A DNA stretch of 64,000 nucleotides from JAPLDA01 sp043787975 (GTDB lineage Bacteria > Bacteroidota > Bacteroidia > AKYH767-A > 2013-40CM-41-45): the NCBI GenBank assembly GCA_043787975.1, contig JAYVUK010000032.1, positions 1 to 64,000 on the forward strand, given 5' to 3'. Of the stretch, positions 26,251-35,158 are shown piece after piece. Position 1 is the stretch's first letter; each line of letters begins with the position of its first letter. Under the pieces are notes generated by a model. It ran no database searches and had not been told where the DNA came from. It saw only the letters and a list, made by a program, of their open reading frames with translations. A program made the translations under genes and the position numbers.

Positions 26251-27085
26251 AAAACTGAAAGACGTGAATTGGAAAAGAATCTTCCACATCGCAGGCTGGA
26301 GTTTAGTGATTGTGTGCTTCTTTATTACCGTAGGGTTCACAGAGAAAAAGCAGCAGGAACTCCTTTGTGGAAAAGTAACTATCCAAATAAAAAATTCACT
26401 CAACCTTGGTTTTGTCGAAGCGAATGATATCCTTCAGACCATCCATGATAAGTTCGGAATGCTAGAGGGAAAACCGTTGCATGCTATTAACATTTCTTTG
26501 TTGGAAAATATAATCAACAACAACCCTTTCGTTTCACGAGCCGAAGTATTTTCAACCATTGATGGAAAGCTCAATATTGAAGTTGTTCCGCGCAATCCGA
26601 TTGTACGGATCATGAACAACTCGAATGAAAGTTTTTACATTGACGAAGAGGGAGTATTCATGCCGTTGTCGGAAAAGTATTCAGCATCAGTGCCGGTTGT
26701 GAACGGTTTTATTCCTGATAAAGAGTCATTGCATAAGATCAGGATAGTAGAAGATAAAGAAGTGAACGATACATCTTTTCATCCGCGTACGATTGAAAAA
26801 GTTTACATGCTTGCTGATTACATAAGGCGTCATGAGTTCTGGAATGCGCAGGTCGAACAGGTGTTTGTGAATGAAGAAGGAGATTTGGAACTGATTCCGC
26901 GGGTGGGAAATCACACCATTGTTTTGGGAGACCTGGGTGGCGGACAGGGATATGAAAGGGAGATGGATGAAAAATTTAATAAGCTTTTCCTGTTTTACAA
27001 AGAAGGATTGAGTAAGCAGGGTTGGGACAAATACAACACGATCAATTTAAAATATAAAGATCAAATCGTCTGCACAAAAAAATAG
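26243..27085 (+). CDS. ftsQ: Cell division protein FtsQ
   Basis: FtsQ is a bitopic divisome protein linking early and late assembly. After a short basic cytoplasmic tail there is one membrane span (IAGWSLVIVCFFITVGF, about residues 16-32), then a periplasmic POTRA-like and beta domain (FVSRAEVFSTIDGKLNIEVV; YIDEEGVFMPLS). It lies between murC (8-nt overlap) and ftsA (3-nt gap), the standard place for ftsQ. Sequence conservation of the family is low, so position carries weight. Confidence 0.9.
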   Translation: MFKKLKDVNWKRIFHIAGWSLVIVCFFITVGFTEKKQQELLCGKVTIQIKNSLNLGFVEANDILQTIHDKFGMLEGKPLHAINISLLENIINNNPFVSRAEVFSTIDGKLNIEVVPRNPIVRIMNNSNESFYIDEEGVFMPLSEKYSASVPVVNGFIPDKESLHKIRIVEDKEVNDTSFHPRTIEKVYMLADYIRRHEFWNAQVEQVFVNEEGDLELIPRVGNHTIVLGDLGGGQGYEREMDEKFNKLFLFYKEGLSKQGWDKYNTINLKYKDQIVCTKK

Positions 27086-27088
27086 TAA

Positions 27089-28381
27089 ATGGAAAAAAAT
27101 GAAATCATTGTTGGCCTTGACATCGGAACAACAAAAATCTGTACGATCGTAGGCAAGAAGAACGAGTTCGGCAAAATCGAAATACTCGGTCACGGGAAAT
27201 CTGAATCACTCGGTGTAACACGCGGAGTGGTCAGTAACATTGCGCTGACGATTGATTCCATCAAACGGTCCGTTGAAGAAGCATCTGTAAAATCAAATGT
27301 GCATGTGGTGAAGGTGTATGTTGGAATTGCAGGACAACATATCAAAAGTCTTCAGCACCGTGGCATGCGTACGCGCAAAACAATGGATGATGAAATCAAC
27401 CAGTCAGACATTGATGCCATTGTGGAAGATATGTTCAAACTGGCCATGCCTCCGGGAGAAGAAATCATTCACGTAATTCCACAGGAATACATTGTGGACA
27501 ATGAACAAGGCGTTAAAAATCCGATCGGGATGTCAGGCATGCGACTCGAAGCCAATTGTCATATTATTACAGGACAGGTAACAGCTGCAAAAAATATTTA
27601 CAAATGTGTGGACCGCGCTGCGCTTGAAACCGCCGGACTTTTTCTTGAACCGCTCGCAAGTTCAGAAGCCGTCTTAACCGAAGAAGAAAAAGAAGCAGGT
27701 GTTGTGCTGGTGGATATTGGAGGAGGAACTACTGACATCGCTATTTTTCAGGATGGAGTGATTCGTCACACCGCTGTTATTCCTTTCGGAGGAAATGTTA
27801 TTACTGAAGATATTAAAGAAGGTTGTACCATTATCAAGAGCCAGGCAGAAACACTGAAAGTAAAATTCGGATCTGCATTGGCGAGCGAGAACCAGGAAAA
27901 TGAAATTGTTTCCATTCCTGGATTACGTGGCCGTGAGCCCAAAGAAATCTCTGTGAGAAATCTTGCCAACATCATCCAGGCGAGAATGGAAGAAATTGTG
28001 GAGCATGTATATTACGAAATAAAGAATTCCGGCTACGAGAAAAAATTAATCGCCGGTATTGTCATTACCGGTGGTGGTGCGCAACTAAAACACATTGTTC
28101 AGTTGGTTGAATTCATCACGGGCATGGATGCGCGCATAGGTTATCCGAACGAACATCTTGCAAAAGGTGCGGATGAATTGATGAGCCCCATGTATGCGAC
28201 CGGCGTTGGTTTGGTCATCAAAGGATTCTTTGAACTGGAAAAAGAAAACAGGGTGAAACCTGTTATTGATAACGATAAGCAAAGGAAAACAGTTTTGCAG
28301 AGTACAAAAACAAAAGGCGGCTTCTTCAAAATATTTGAAGACTGGCTGAAAGAAGATGGAGAAGACAAAGAGCTAAAATAA
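27089..28381 (+). CDS. ftsA: Cell division protein FtsA
   Basis: FtsA is the actin-fold ATPase that tethers FtsZ to the membrane. The nucleotide motifs IIVGLDIGTTKICTIVG, VLVDIGGGTTDIAIF and GIVITGGGAQLKHI are clear, with the 1C subdomain between them. The C-terminal tail is KGGFFKIFEDWLKEDGED, ending in a probable membrane-binding amphipathic helix. Length is 430 residues. It precedes ftsZ by 45 bases. Confidence 0.95.
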   Translation: MEKNEIIVGLDIGTTKICTIVGKKNEFGKIEILGHGKSESLGVTRGVVSNIALTIDSIKRSVEEASVKSNVHVVKVYVGIAGQHIKSLQHRGMRTRKTMDDEINQSDIDAIVEDMFKLAMPPGEEIIHVIPQEYIVDNEQGVKNPIGMSGMRLEANCHIITGQVTAAKNIYKCVDRAALETAGLFLEPLASSEAVLTEEEKEAGVVLVDIGGGTTDIAIFQDGVIRHTAVIPFGGNVITEDIKEGCTIIKSQAETLKVKFGSALASENQENEIVSIPGLRGREPKEISVRNLANIIQARMEEIVEHVYYEIKNSGYEKKLIAGIVITGGGAQLKHIVQLVEFITGMDARIGYPNEHLAKGADELMSPMYATGVGLVIKGFFELEKENRVKPVIDNDKQRKTVLQSTKTKGGFFKIFEDWLKEDGEDKELK

Positions 28382-28426
28382 ATTTATTCAACATACACCA
28401 CTCAACAAACAACATAAAAATACAAC

Positions 28427-29950
28427 ATGGAATTCGAACTTCAGAAAGATCAAACATCAATCATCAAGGTTATCGGAGTTGGCGGTGGCGGAAGCAATGC
28501 CGTCAACCACATGTTTCGCCAGGGAATCAAAGGAGTTGATTTCATTGTGTGCAACACCGATGCTCAAGCCCTTGAAATTTCTCCCGTACCGACTAAGATT
28601 CAACTCGGAATGAGTTTGACGGAAGGCCGCGGTGCTGGCTCCATTCCCGAGATCGGGAAAAATGCTGCTATCGAAAACATTGATGACATCCGGAAACTTT
28701 TAGCCGATACCAAGATGGTGTTCATCACAGCCGGAATGGGCGGAGGTACAGGTACAGGTGCAGCGCCGATCATTGCGCAGACGGCAAAAGAGATGGGTAT
28801 TCTCACCGTCGGCATCATCACGGTTCCGTTTGTATTCGAAGGAAAGAAAAGAAAACACCAGGCGGATGAAGGTATTGAGCAATTAAAAAATAATGTAGAT
28901 ACGATTATCATCATCTGCAATGACAAGTTGCGTGAGATGTATGGCAACCTGAAATTGTCGGAAGCATTTTCTCATGCTGATGATATTCTTACAACAGCAG
29001 CAAAAGGAATTGCAGAGATCATCACCGTAACGGGTTACATCAATGTTGATTTTGAAGATGTGAAAACTGCAGTGTCGGATAGTGGCGTGGCGATCATGGG
29101 TTCTGCGGTTGCTGAAGGAGAGAACAGGGCCATCAAAGCGGTGGAACAGGCATTGGCTTCTCCACTCCTGAATGACAACAATATTAAAGGTGCACGTTAC
29201 ATATTAATGAATGTTGCTTCCGGAAGTAAAGAAGTGACCATGGATGAAATTGGTTCCATTACAGATTATATCCAGGATGAAGCAGGATTGACCGCTGATA
29301 TTATCTGGGGAAATTGCGTGGATGAAACACTTGGAGAAAAAGTAAGTGTGACCATCATCGCTACCGGATTCAAAACACGTGAAGAACTTGGCAAAGAAGA
29401 GAACCGCGTAAAAAAGAATGTGACGGATTTATATGCACCGATGAAAGGCGAAGTAACTTCTGTAAAAAAATCAATAGACCAGGAGCGTGAAATTCTTGAA
29501 CCGATGATTCTCAATAAAGAAGAAGAACCGGTTCTGAAACAGGAATCTCCTTCTCAAACAGGGAAAGAAATAATTTTTGAATTTGAGATGACAGGAAAAA
29601 AAGAGAATTTGAATCCGAATCCTGTTGCAGAAGAGAAACCGGTAACAAGGAAGGAAGAAAATCCGTCGGAGATTGAGGAACACAATTCGGGAGACACTTC
29701 AACGGAAGAACAATTGCGTAAATCGCGCGAGCGCATCATGAAGTTGAAAGAGTTGAGTTACCGAATCGGTAACGCGAATAATTTAGCCGACATGGAAAAA
29801 GAACCGGCTTACAAAAGAAGAAATATCAAGTTAGATACTGTCCCGCATTCAAGCGAATCAAATATTTCGCGCTATACGTTGACCAATGAAGACGAGAAGA
29901 AAACGGAAATACGTCCGAACAATTCGTTTCTTCATGACAATGTAGACTAA
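28427..29950 (+). CDS. ftsZ: Cell division protein FtsZ
   Basis: FtsZ polymerises with GTP to form the division ring. The tubulin signature GGGTGTGAAP, the N-terminal VIGVGGGGSNAVNHM and the T7 loop NVDFEDVKTAVSDSG are present. At 507 residues it is long because of a disordered Glu/Lys/Ser-rich linker (about 320-455). The C-terminal peptide ends SFLHDNVD, as seen in Bacteroidota FtsZ proteins. A strong hairpin follows, so this is the last gene of the dcw operon. Confidence 0.96.
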   Translation: MEFELQKDQTSIIKVIGVGGGGSNAVNHMFRQGIKGVDFIVCNTDAQALEISPVPTKIQLGMSLTEGRGAGSIPEIGKNAAIENIDDIRKLLADTKMVFITAGMGGGTGTGAAPIIAQTAKEMGILTVGIITVPFVFEGKKRKHQADEGIEQLKNNVDTIIIICNDKLREMYGNLKLSEAFSHADDILTTAAKGIAEIITVTGYINVDFEDVKTAVSDSGVAIMGSAVAEGENRAIKAVEQALASPLLNDNNIKGARYILMNVASGSKEVTMDEIGSITDYIQDEAGLTADIIWGNCVDETLGEKVSVTIIATGFKTREELGKEENRVKKNVTDLYAPMKGEVTSVKKSIDQEREILEPMILNKEEEPVLKQESPSQTGKEIIFEFEMTGKKENLNPNPVAEEKPVTRKEENPSEIEEHNSGDTSTEEQLRKSRERIMKLKELSYRIGNANNLADMEKEPAYKRRNIKLDTVPHSSESNISRYTLTNEDEKKTEIRPNNSFLHDNVD

Positions 29951-29994
29951 TTGAAGAACAGTGTTGTTTCATGTTGAGTGTTGTTTATTAAATT

Positions 29995-30027
29995 TGTCCC
30001 CGCTGGAGAGTGGGGACATTTTATTTT
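29995..30027 (+). terminator. Terminator of the dcw operon
   Basis: The stem TGTCCCC (29995-30001) pairs with GGGGACA (30012-30018) around a 10-nt loop and is followed by ttttatttt. It lies 45 bases after the ftsZ stop codon. The rest of the gap to 30247 shows only A/T-rich words and a promoter box. Confidence 0.8.
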
Positions 30028-30199
30028 GAAGTAAGAATGAATATTGAATAATGAAAAATCAGCGCTTATTTAAAATTTTGTATTATTAATTACCTGCTCC
30101 TACTTTTTAAACACAAAACTTCAGTAACTGCATTTATAGTTTGCAATCAGACCTAGGTCATTTTGTACATTACTGATCCAAATAATTGAAAACACTTCT

Positions 30200-30207
30200 T
30201 AATTTTG
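30200..30207 (+). promoter_or_regulatory. -7 promoter box of the YqeY-like gene
   Basis: TAATTTTG matches TAnnTTTG exactly, 40 nt upstream of the ATG at 30248. Between them lies a stuttering aactaagaactaaaaacta tract. Confidence 0.45.
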
Positions 30208-30247
30208 TGCGTCCATAACTAAGAACTAAAAACTAATAACTAAAATC

Positions 30248-30694
30248 ATGACACTCGAAGAAAAAATCAATGCTGATCTTAAAACTGCAATGCTGGCTAA
30301 AGATGAAGTAACAGTAAGAAGTTTGCGGGCTGTGAAGTCGGCTATTTTGCTTGCAAAAACTTCCGGCAGCGAAGCCGTCTCTGCGGAAGATGAAATGAAG
30401 ATGCTTCAAAAGTTAGTGAAGCAAAGAAAAGAATCCCTTGATATTTATCTTCAGCAGAACCGAGCTGACCTTGCCAAAACTGAACAGGAAGAAATTGCTG
30501 TGATTGAAAAATATCTTCCGAAACAAATGGGTGAGGAGGAAATTAAAGCAGAATTGAAAAAGATAATTGAGCAAGTCGGAGCAAAAAGTGCGGCTGAAAT
30601 GGGTAAGGTCATGGGTGCTGCTTCTAAACATTTTGCCGGCAAGGCTGACAATAAAGTTGTTTCTGCGTTGGTAAAGCAGTTGTTGGGTGGGTGA
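30248..30694 (+). CDS. GatB/YqeY domain-containing protein
   Basis: The 148-residue product matches the YqeY family, related to the tail domain of GatB that touches tRNA in amidotransferases. Visible hallmarks are the N-terminal LEEKINADLKTAMLAKDEV, the central EEIAVIEKYLPKQMGEEEI and the C-terminal AAEMGKVMGAASKHFAGKAD. The function of the free-standing form is not established. It has its own promoter after the dcw terminator and is often found near ftsZ in this phylum. Confidence 0.9.
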   Translation: MTLEEKINADLKTAMLAKDEVTVRSLRAVKSAILLAKTSGSEAVSAEDEMKMLQKLVKQRKESLDIYLQQNRADLAKTEQEEIAVIEKYLPKQMGEEEIKAELKKIIEQVGAKSAAEMGKVMGAASKHFAGKADNKVVSALVKQLLGG

Positions 30695-30777
30695 GAGGAA
30701 GCGGCAGTAGGCAGTTGCAGTAGCGCAAGAAACAGTAGGCAGTGGCAGTAGTCAGAAGTTTTTTTCCTTAAAAATAT

Positions 30778-31335
30778 TTATCTTTTGTATCCGATCTTCT
30801 TTCGTTCTTCCCATTTTACTTGAGCGGCTTTTTCATCCAGCAAATTTTCTAGTGCTTCATAAAGCTGCGCAATATTTACATCGTGGCTTCCAATTCTCTT
30901 TTTTATTTCCAGCAATTGTTTTTTAAGGTCATGACGGCTTAATGCGATTCGCCGTATTTCCACAAAAGCCCTCATGATGGAAATGTTCATTTGGACGGCT
31001 TTACCGGAATTTAAAACTCCGCTCAACATAGCCACGCCTTGTTCGGTAAAAGCATACGGCAAATATTTGTCAGTGCGGTTTTGAGGTATTTCCATCATCA
31101 CAATTTGTGATGATGAACTTTTCTTAATCATTTCAACCTGTTGCCTGATACTTTGAAATTCGAGGGGCTTGAGTTGAAACATAAAGTCATCAGGGAAGCG
31201 TTCGGCGTTGCGCTTGACAGCTTGATTCAAAACCCTTGTTTCGACTTCGTAGAGAATTGCTAAATCAAAATCGAGCATGACCCGCTCCCCTCTTAATTCG
31301 TATATCCTGCTTTGGATACTTTTAATGATACGCAT
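30778..31335 (-). CDS. ORF6N domain-containing protein
   Basis: The 185-residue protein has the ORF6N DNA-binding domain at its N-terminus (IYELRGERVMLDFDLAILYE; KRNAERFPDDFMFQL; AFTEQGVAMLSGVL) and a helical, Lys/Glu-rich C-terminus. The domain is shared with phage antirepressor-type proteins, but no phage or plasmid genes adjoin it. It may be a domesticated or orphan mobile-element regulator. An exact -7 box at 31368-31375 (minus strand) precedes it. Confidence 0.87.
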   Translation of the reverse strand: MRIIKSIQSRIYELRGERVMLDFDLAILYEVETRVLNQAVKRNAERFPDDFMFQLKPLEFQSIRQQVEMIKKSSSSQIVMMEIPQNRTDKYLPYAFTEQGVAMLSGVLNSGKAVQMNISIMRAFVEIRRIALSRHDLKKQLLEIKKRIGSHDVNIAQLYEALENLLDEKAAQVKWEERKKIGYKR

Positions 31336-31367
31336 GGTTAGAGAAAAATTATAAAATAACCGAAAGA

Positions 31368-31375
31368 CAAATGTA
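31368..31375 (-). promoter_or_regulatory. -7 promoter box of the ORF6N gene
   Basis: On the minus strand this reads TACATTTG, an exact TAnnTTTG match 32 nt before the ATG. Confidence 0.4.
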
Positions 31376-31414
31376 ATTTTTTATGAGCATATCACAGTTT
31401 AGAATTTACAGATG

Positions 31415-31533
31415 AGCCTTTTATTATTTTTGTTTTCCTTTGATAACGAACCAGTTACTAACTAGCCCTGACCGAAATGAATCCCGCTTTTCGCGGGAGA
31501 AATGAAGGGCAGGATAGCCGGTCATAAAAGGCT
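31415..31533. other. Nested inverted repeats upstream of the cold-shock gene
   Basis: Outer arms AGCCTTTTAT (31415-31424) and ATAAAAGGCT (31524-31533) enclose a gccct/agggc pair and a central hairpin CCCGC-ttttc-GCGGG (31483-31497). The region has no reading frame. It could be a structured RNA, a terminator cluster or a dispersed repeat. It occupies the middle of the 371-base gap between the ORF6N gene and the cold-shock gene. Confidence 0.45.
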
Positions 31534-31570
31534 GTTCAGCATCGCTCCAAAACTTAAATTTTTACCCCTC

Positions 31571-31601
31571 TTGTAAACCTGAAATATAATTTTCATCTTT
31601 G
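31571..31601 (+). promoter_or_regulatory. Probable promoter of the cold-shock gene
   Basis: TTG (31571-31573), a 20-nt spacer and CATCTTTG (31594-31601, one mismatch to TAnnTTTG) fit the phylum promoter. Initiation near 31608 would give a leader of about 100 nt, as is usual for cold-shock mRNAs. Confidence 0.5.
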
Positions 31602-31706
31602 GCACAAAATTAAATTATTAGTAACCCGCAACTTAAAAATTAAATACTCACAAAGGCAGATGTTAAACGGGTGCTGTCTGACTTTTGTGAACAAATAAAA
31701 CACTTA

Positions 31707-31901
31707 ATGAAAACAGGTAAAGTAAAATTCTTTAATGAGGCGAAGGGTTTCGGCTTCATTGTCGCTGACGACACAAACGCTGAAGTGTTTGTTCATCACA
31801 GTGGATTGGTTGACAAAATCCGTGAGAACGACACGGTAGAGTTTGAAGTTACAGAAGGAAAGAAAGGCTTGAATGCTGTAAACGTAAAAAGAGTGAAGTA
31901 A
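31707..31901 (+). CDS. Cold-shock domain protein (CspA family)
   Basis: The 64-residue product is a single cold-shock OB-fold, an RNA/DNA chaperone. The RNP1 motif (KGFGFIV) and RNP2 motif (VFVHHSG) are intact after the start KTGKVKFFNEA. I place the start at ATG 31707, where the family begins; an upstream in-frame start at 31671 adds unrelated residues. It has a long leader and an intrinsic terminator of its own, so it is monocistronic. Confidence 0.96.
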   Translation: MKTGKVKFFNEAKGFGFIVADDTNAEVFVHHSGLVDKIRENDTVEFEVTEGKKGLNAVNVKRVK

Positions 31902-31921
31902 CACAAAACACTACAAAATTT

Positions 31922-31956
31922 AAAACGGGAACTCGAACAGGTTCCCGTTTTTTTTT
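31922..31956 (+). terminator. Intrinsic terminator of the cold-shock gene
   Basis: The 11-bp arms aaaacgggaac (31922-31932) and gttcccgtttt (31941-31951) are perfect and run into nine T residues (31948-31956). Confidence 0.92.
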
Positions 31957-32018
31957 GATGAATCTCGTTTTTCGAAAGTCGCGCCAAAGGCGGACGAATC
32001 GAAAAACTTAGATTCATC
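31957..32018. repeat. Inverted repeat between cold-shock and DoxX genes
   Basis: gatgaatct (31957-31965) pairs with agattcatc (32010-32018), extended inward by tttttcga/tcgaaaaa. A small cgccaaaggcg hairpin sits near the centre. It directly follows the cold-shock terminator and may terminate the convergent doxX transcript. Confidence 0.55.
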
Positions 32019-32096
32019 AATCCCGATAGCGTAGCGTATCCGGATCTGTTAACACCTTTCTTAATTTATAATTTATAATTTAAAATTTAGAATTTC

Positions 32097-32534
32097 TCAA
32101 GTGTGCTCATGCGTCCTCATAAACGCATCCGCAGAAAATTTTCCGGACCCGAAAATGAGAAAGAAGATTAGCAGAGCAAGCACTAAGATGGATAGTCCCA
32201 ACTCGGAGTGAATCGTGAAGAATCCTTTGTCGGCATTCACAAAAACAATCGCTCCTGCCAGAATTGGAATCTGAAACAGAATAGCAAATCGGGTAAGCAG
32301 TCCGATGATGATCAGAAAACCTCCCATCAAATGAGCCAGCGCAACATAATGCGCGAGGAAAACAGCATAGATTGAAAAGGCGCTGTGCGCAATCATGTTG
32401 TAAATAGCGTCTGTGTTTTGAATAAAGATGACTCCTTTAAAGAAGATAATCATTCCGAGAATTATTCTCAGAACCGGAAACCACTTCGTTTGGTGAAGGT
32501 CACCCCACGTTTCTATTTTTTGGATGGTATTCAT
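32097..32534 (-). CDS. DoxX family membrane protein
   Basis: The 145-residue protein has four predicted membrane spans (for example VLRIILGMIIFFKGVIFI and SILVLALLIFFLIFG) and the DoxX-family central region HYVALAHLMGGFLIIIGLLT. Its role is not established; some relatives are linked to thiosulfate oxidation or redox homeostasis. It stands alone, convergent with the cold-shock gene. Confidence 0.87.
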   Translation of the reverse strand: MNTIQKIETWGDLHQTKWFPVLRIILGMIIFFKGVIFIQNTDAIYNMIAHSAFSIYAVFLAHYVALAHLMGGFLIIIGLLTRFAILFQIPILAGAIVFVNADKGFFTIHSELGLSILVLALLIFFLIFGSGKFSADAFMRTHEHT

Positions 32535-32735
32535 GACAGTTAGTTTTAGAGGTTAGACATGAATTGTTCTTACAAAGTTTACGATATTTTTTTTGCAATT
32601 CCAATTCCGGCTTGTTGAATAAGTTGTTTGTAACCGCTTTCAAGCTGCTTTTCATCGCATCATTTCTTTTCTACTTTGCATCCACACGCTGACGATATTT
32701 CTTCGCTATAGAAAATTCGTTTTTAAACCAATCGC

Positions 32736-34220
32736 ATGAATCAGAACTCAACAGGCAAATCATCGCTGCCAATTCTTATCTCCGTATTTTTCTTTTGGGG
32801 ATTTGTGGCAGCCAGCAACGACATTCTTATTCCTGTCTTTAAGGAGAAATTAAATCTTGAACAATGGCAAAGCCAGCTGATTTCTGTCGCCTTTTATGTT
32901 GCTTACACAGTTGGATCACTCATTTATTTTTTGGTTTCAAAAATCAATGGTGGTGATATTCTGAACAGAATAGGCTACAAAAATGGAATTGCTTTCGGAC
33001 TGATCTTTTCTGCCCTCGGCACGTTGTTGTTTTATCCTGCTGCCATGACTTCTTCTTTTGGTTTGATGATAAGCGGGTTGTTTATAGTCGGACTTGGATT
33101 TTCTCTTCAGCAAACTGCCGCTAATCCGCTTGCAATAAATATCGGTGATTCTAAAAAAGGTGCGCAGCGATTAAGTTTAGCCGGAGGTATCAATAACATC
33201 GGAACTACGATAGGACCTGTCATTGTTAGTCTTGCAATCTTTGGCTCGCTAAAGGCCGGAGCCAAACTGGAGAATCTTGAATCGGTGAAAACTCCTTACA
33301 TGATTTTAGGTGCAGCATTTGTAATTGTTGCATTGATTTTCAAATTCTCATCTCTTCCGAATAAAATTCATCATGAGGAAGAACAAGCTGATTCAAAGAA
33401 AATTTCTTCTGCAAGAAAAAGTGCGCTCAACTATCCTCAACTGTGGCTCGGAATGATAGGCATTTTTGTTTATGTTGGAGTTGAAGTGTCAACAGCATCT
33501 AATCTTCCTGAGTTTATGCGGCAACATCTGAATACTCCAACCAACGAAGTTGCACCATACGTTTCTCTTTTCTGGGCCAGTTTGATGATCGGAAGATGGT
33601 CGGGCGCAGTAGGAGCATTTGATCTGAAAGCAGGAACAAAACAAATGTTACGTTTCTTTTTGCCTTACGCCGCTTTCGCTGTTTTCTTATTTGTAAATTT
33701 TCTTGCCAACCATGATTTGCAACCATTCTACTTGTATTTCTTTGTCATCATTGCAATCATCATCGCAGATATATTAAGTAAAGGAAACCCGGCTCGTCAG
33801 CTGATGATTTTTTCCATGCTGGGAATTACTTCTCTCATCATTGGAATCCTTTCGGATGGAATGGTCAGCGTGTATGCATTTATCAGTGTCGGATTGTTTT
33901 GCTCTACGTTGTGGCCTTGCATCTTCACCCTTGCCATTGCCGGATTGGGAAAACATACCAACGACGGATCAAGTTTTTTAATCATGATGATTATGGGAGG
34001 CGGATTAATCAGCTGGCTCCAGGGATTTCTTGCAAAAGATTCCCTGCTTGGCATACAGTGGAGCTATCTTACCGGTGTTGCATGTTTCGCATATCTTGCT
34101 TTTTATGGATGGCGTGTTAAGCAGATTTTGAAATTGCAAGGGATTGATTATGATGAACCGAAAATTTCTTTGCTTTCCCATGAAAGTGAAAAAGCAGGAA
34201 TCTTACAAAGTGAAATATAA
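32736..34220 (+). CDS. FHS-family sugar/H+ symporter (FucP/NagP-like)
   Basis: This 12-span major facilitator resembles L-fucose permease and the GlcNAc transporter NagP. It has the N-terminal FFFWGFVAASNDILIPVFK and the family motif LQQTAANPLAINIG. Length is 494 residues. It heads a co-directional block of glycosidases that would release GlcNAc and mannose outside the cytoplasm, so uptake of one of these sugars is the likely job. The exact substrate cannot be read from the sequence. Confidence 0.88.
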   Translation: MNQNSTGKSSLPILISVFFFWGFVAASNDILIPVFKEKLNLEQWQSQLISVAFYVAYTVGSLIYFLVSKINGGDILNRIGYKNGIAFGLIFSALGTLLFYPAAMTSSFGLMISGLFIVGLGFSLQQTAANPLAINIGDSKKGAQRLSLAGGINNIGTTIGPVIVSLAIFGSLKAGAKLENLESVKTPYMILGAAFVIVALIFKFSSLPNKIHHEEEQADSKKISSARKSALNYPQLWLGMIGIFVYVGVEVSTASNLPEFMRQHLNTPTNEVAPYVSLFWASLMIGRWSGAVGAFDLKAGTKQMLRFFLPYAAFAVFLFVNFLANHDLQPFYLYFFVIIAIIIADILSKGNPARQLMIFSMLGITSLIIGILSDGMVSVYAFISVGLFCSTLWPCIFTLAIAGLGKHTNDGSSFLIMMIMGGGLISWLQGFLAKDSLLGIQWSYLTGVACFAYLAFYGWRVKQILKLQGIDYDEPKISLLSHESEKAGILQSEI

Positions 34221-34292
34221 ACTTCATCAGATCAACTTTTTATTTTGGATTTGATTTGTTAATCTTTGCTGCCAATACATTCCTTTAAGGAT

Positions 34293-35093
34293 ATGAAATT
34301 TCCGGTTCTCGCTTTCTTCTTATTGCTTCATGCTTGCTTGTTTGCACAGACCGGTGAAAACAAACCGGAGCAAAAAAAAGGCAAAGGCACATTCTATTTC
34401 ATCTGGGGTTATAATAAGGACTGGTTTTCTAAAAGTGATTTACATTTTGTAGATCACATTACCGATAATTATGATTTCACTTTGTACGGAGTGAAAGCAG
34501 ATGATCGCATCGGGCTCTCCAAAATTTTTAACAATGATATTTCTATTCCGCAATATGTTTATCGCTTCGGCTATTATTTCAATGACAAACATAATCTGGG
34601 TATTGAACTGAATTTTGATCATGCAAAATACATCATGATTCAGGATCAACGTGTTCATATAAAGGGAAACATTCATGGAGAAACGATGGACAAGGACACC
34701 ATCCTTCAACCGGACTTTCTAAAGTTTGAACATACCAACGGTGCAAATTTTATGATGGTGAACTTATTGAAGCGGACAAAATTTTTTCAAAGCAAAAATC
34801 AGAAGCATGTATTGAACTATGTTTTAAAACCCGGAGTCGGAATCGTTATTCCGAAAACTGATGTTACACTTTTTGGAACACGCAGAGATAACGTGTTTCA
34901 CATCGCCGGATATATCATGGGACTTGATGGAGAATTGAGATATGAATTCGGAAAGCACTTATTTGCTGAGACAGGGTTCAAAGGTTGCTTTGCCAATTAT
35001 ACCAATGTACTGACCCTCGGAGAGGCAAGAGCAAACCATCACTTTTTTTCTCTTGAGTTTCTTTTCGCTGCAGGATATGCAATTCCCTGGTAA
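34293..35093 (+). CDS. Putative outer-membrane beta-barrel protein
   Basis: A signal peptide (KFPVLAFFLLLHACLFAQ) precedes 248 residues of alternating beta-strand character, including YRFGYYFNDKHNLGIELNFD, LKPGVGIVIPKTDV and HHFFSLEFLFAAGYAIPW. The aromatic C-terminus is typical of outer-membrane barrels. I do not recognise a named family. Its place between the sugar symporter and the GH20 gene suggests a surface role in the same pathway, but this is inference. Start chosen at ATG 34293 just before the signal peptide. Confidence 0.65.
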   Translation: MKFPVLAFFLLLHACLFAQTGENKPEQKKGKGTFYFIWGYNKDWFSKSDLHFVDHITDNYDFTLYGVKADDRIGLSKIFNNDISIPQYVYRFGYYFNDKHNLGIELNFDHAKYIMIQDQRVHIKGNIHGETMDKDTILQPDFLKFEHTNGANFMMVNLLKRTKFFQSKNQKHVLNYVLKPGVGIVIPKTDVTLFGTRRDNVFHIAGYIMGLDGELRYEFGKHLFAETGFKGCFANYTNVLTLGEARANHHFFSLEFLFAAGYAIPW

Positions 35094-35158
35094 TGGAAAA
35101 GTGATATTTTATCCTTTTCTTAGTAGAGAAATAAATGTAACAAATTTATATTTATCGA

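Noticed and set aside
31415..31533. Integron attC site
   Set aside because: No R-box core of the GTTRRRY type flanks the hairpin and there is no integrase nearby.
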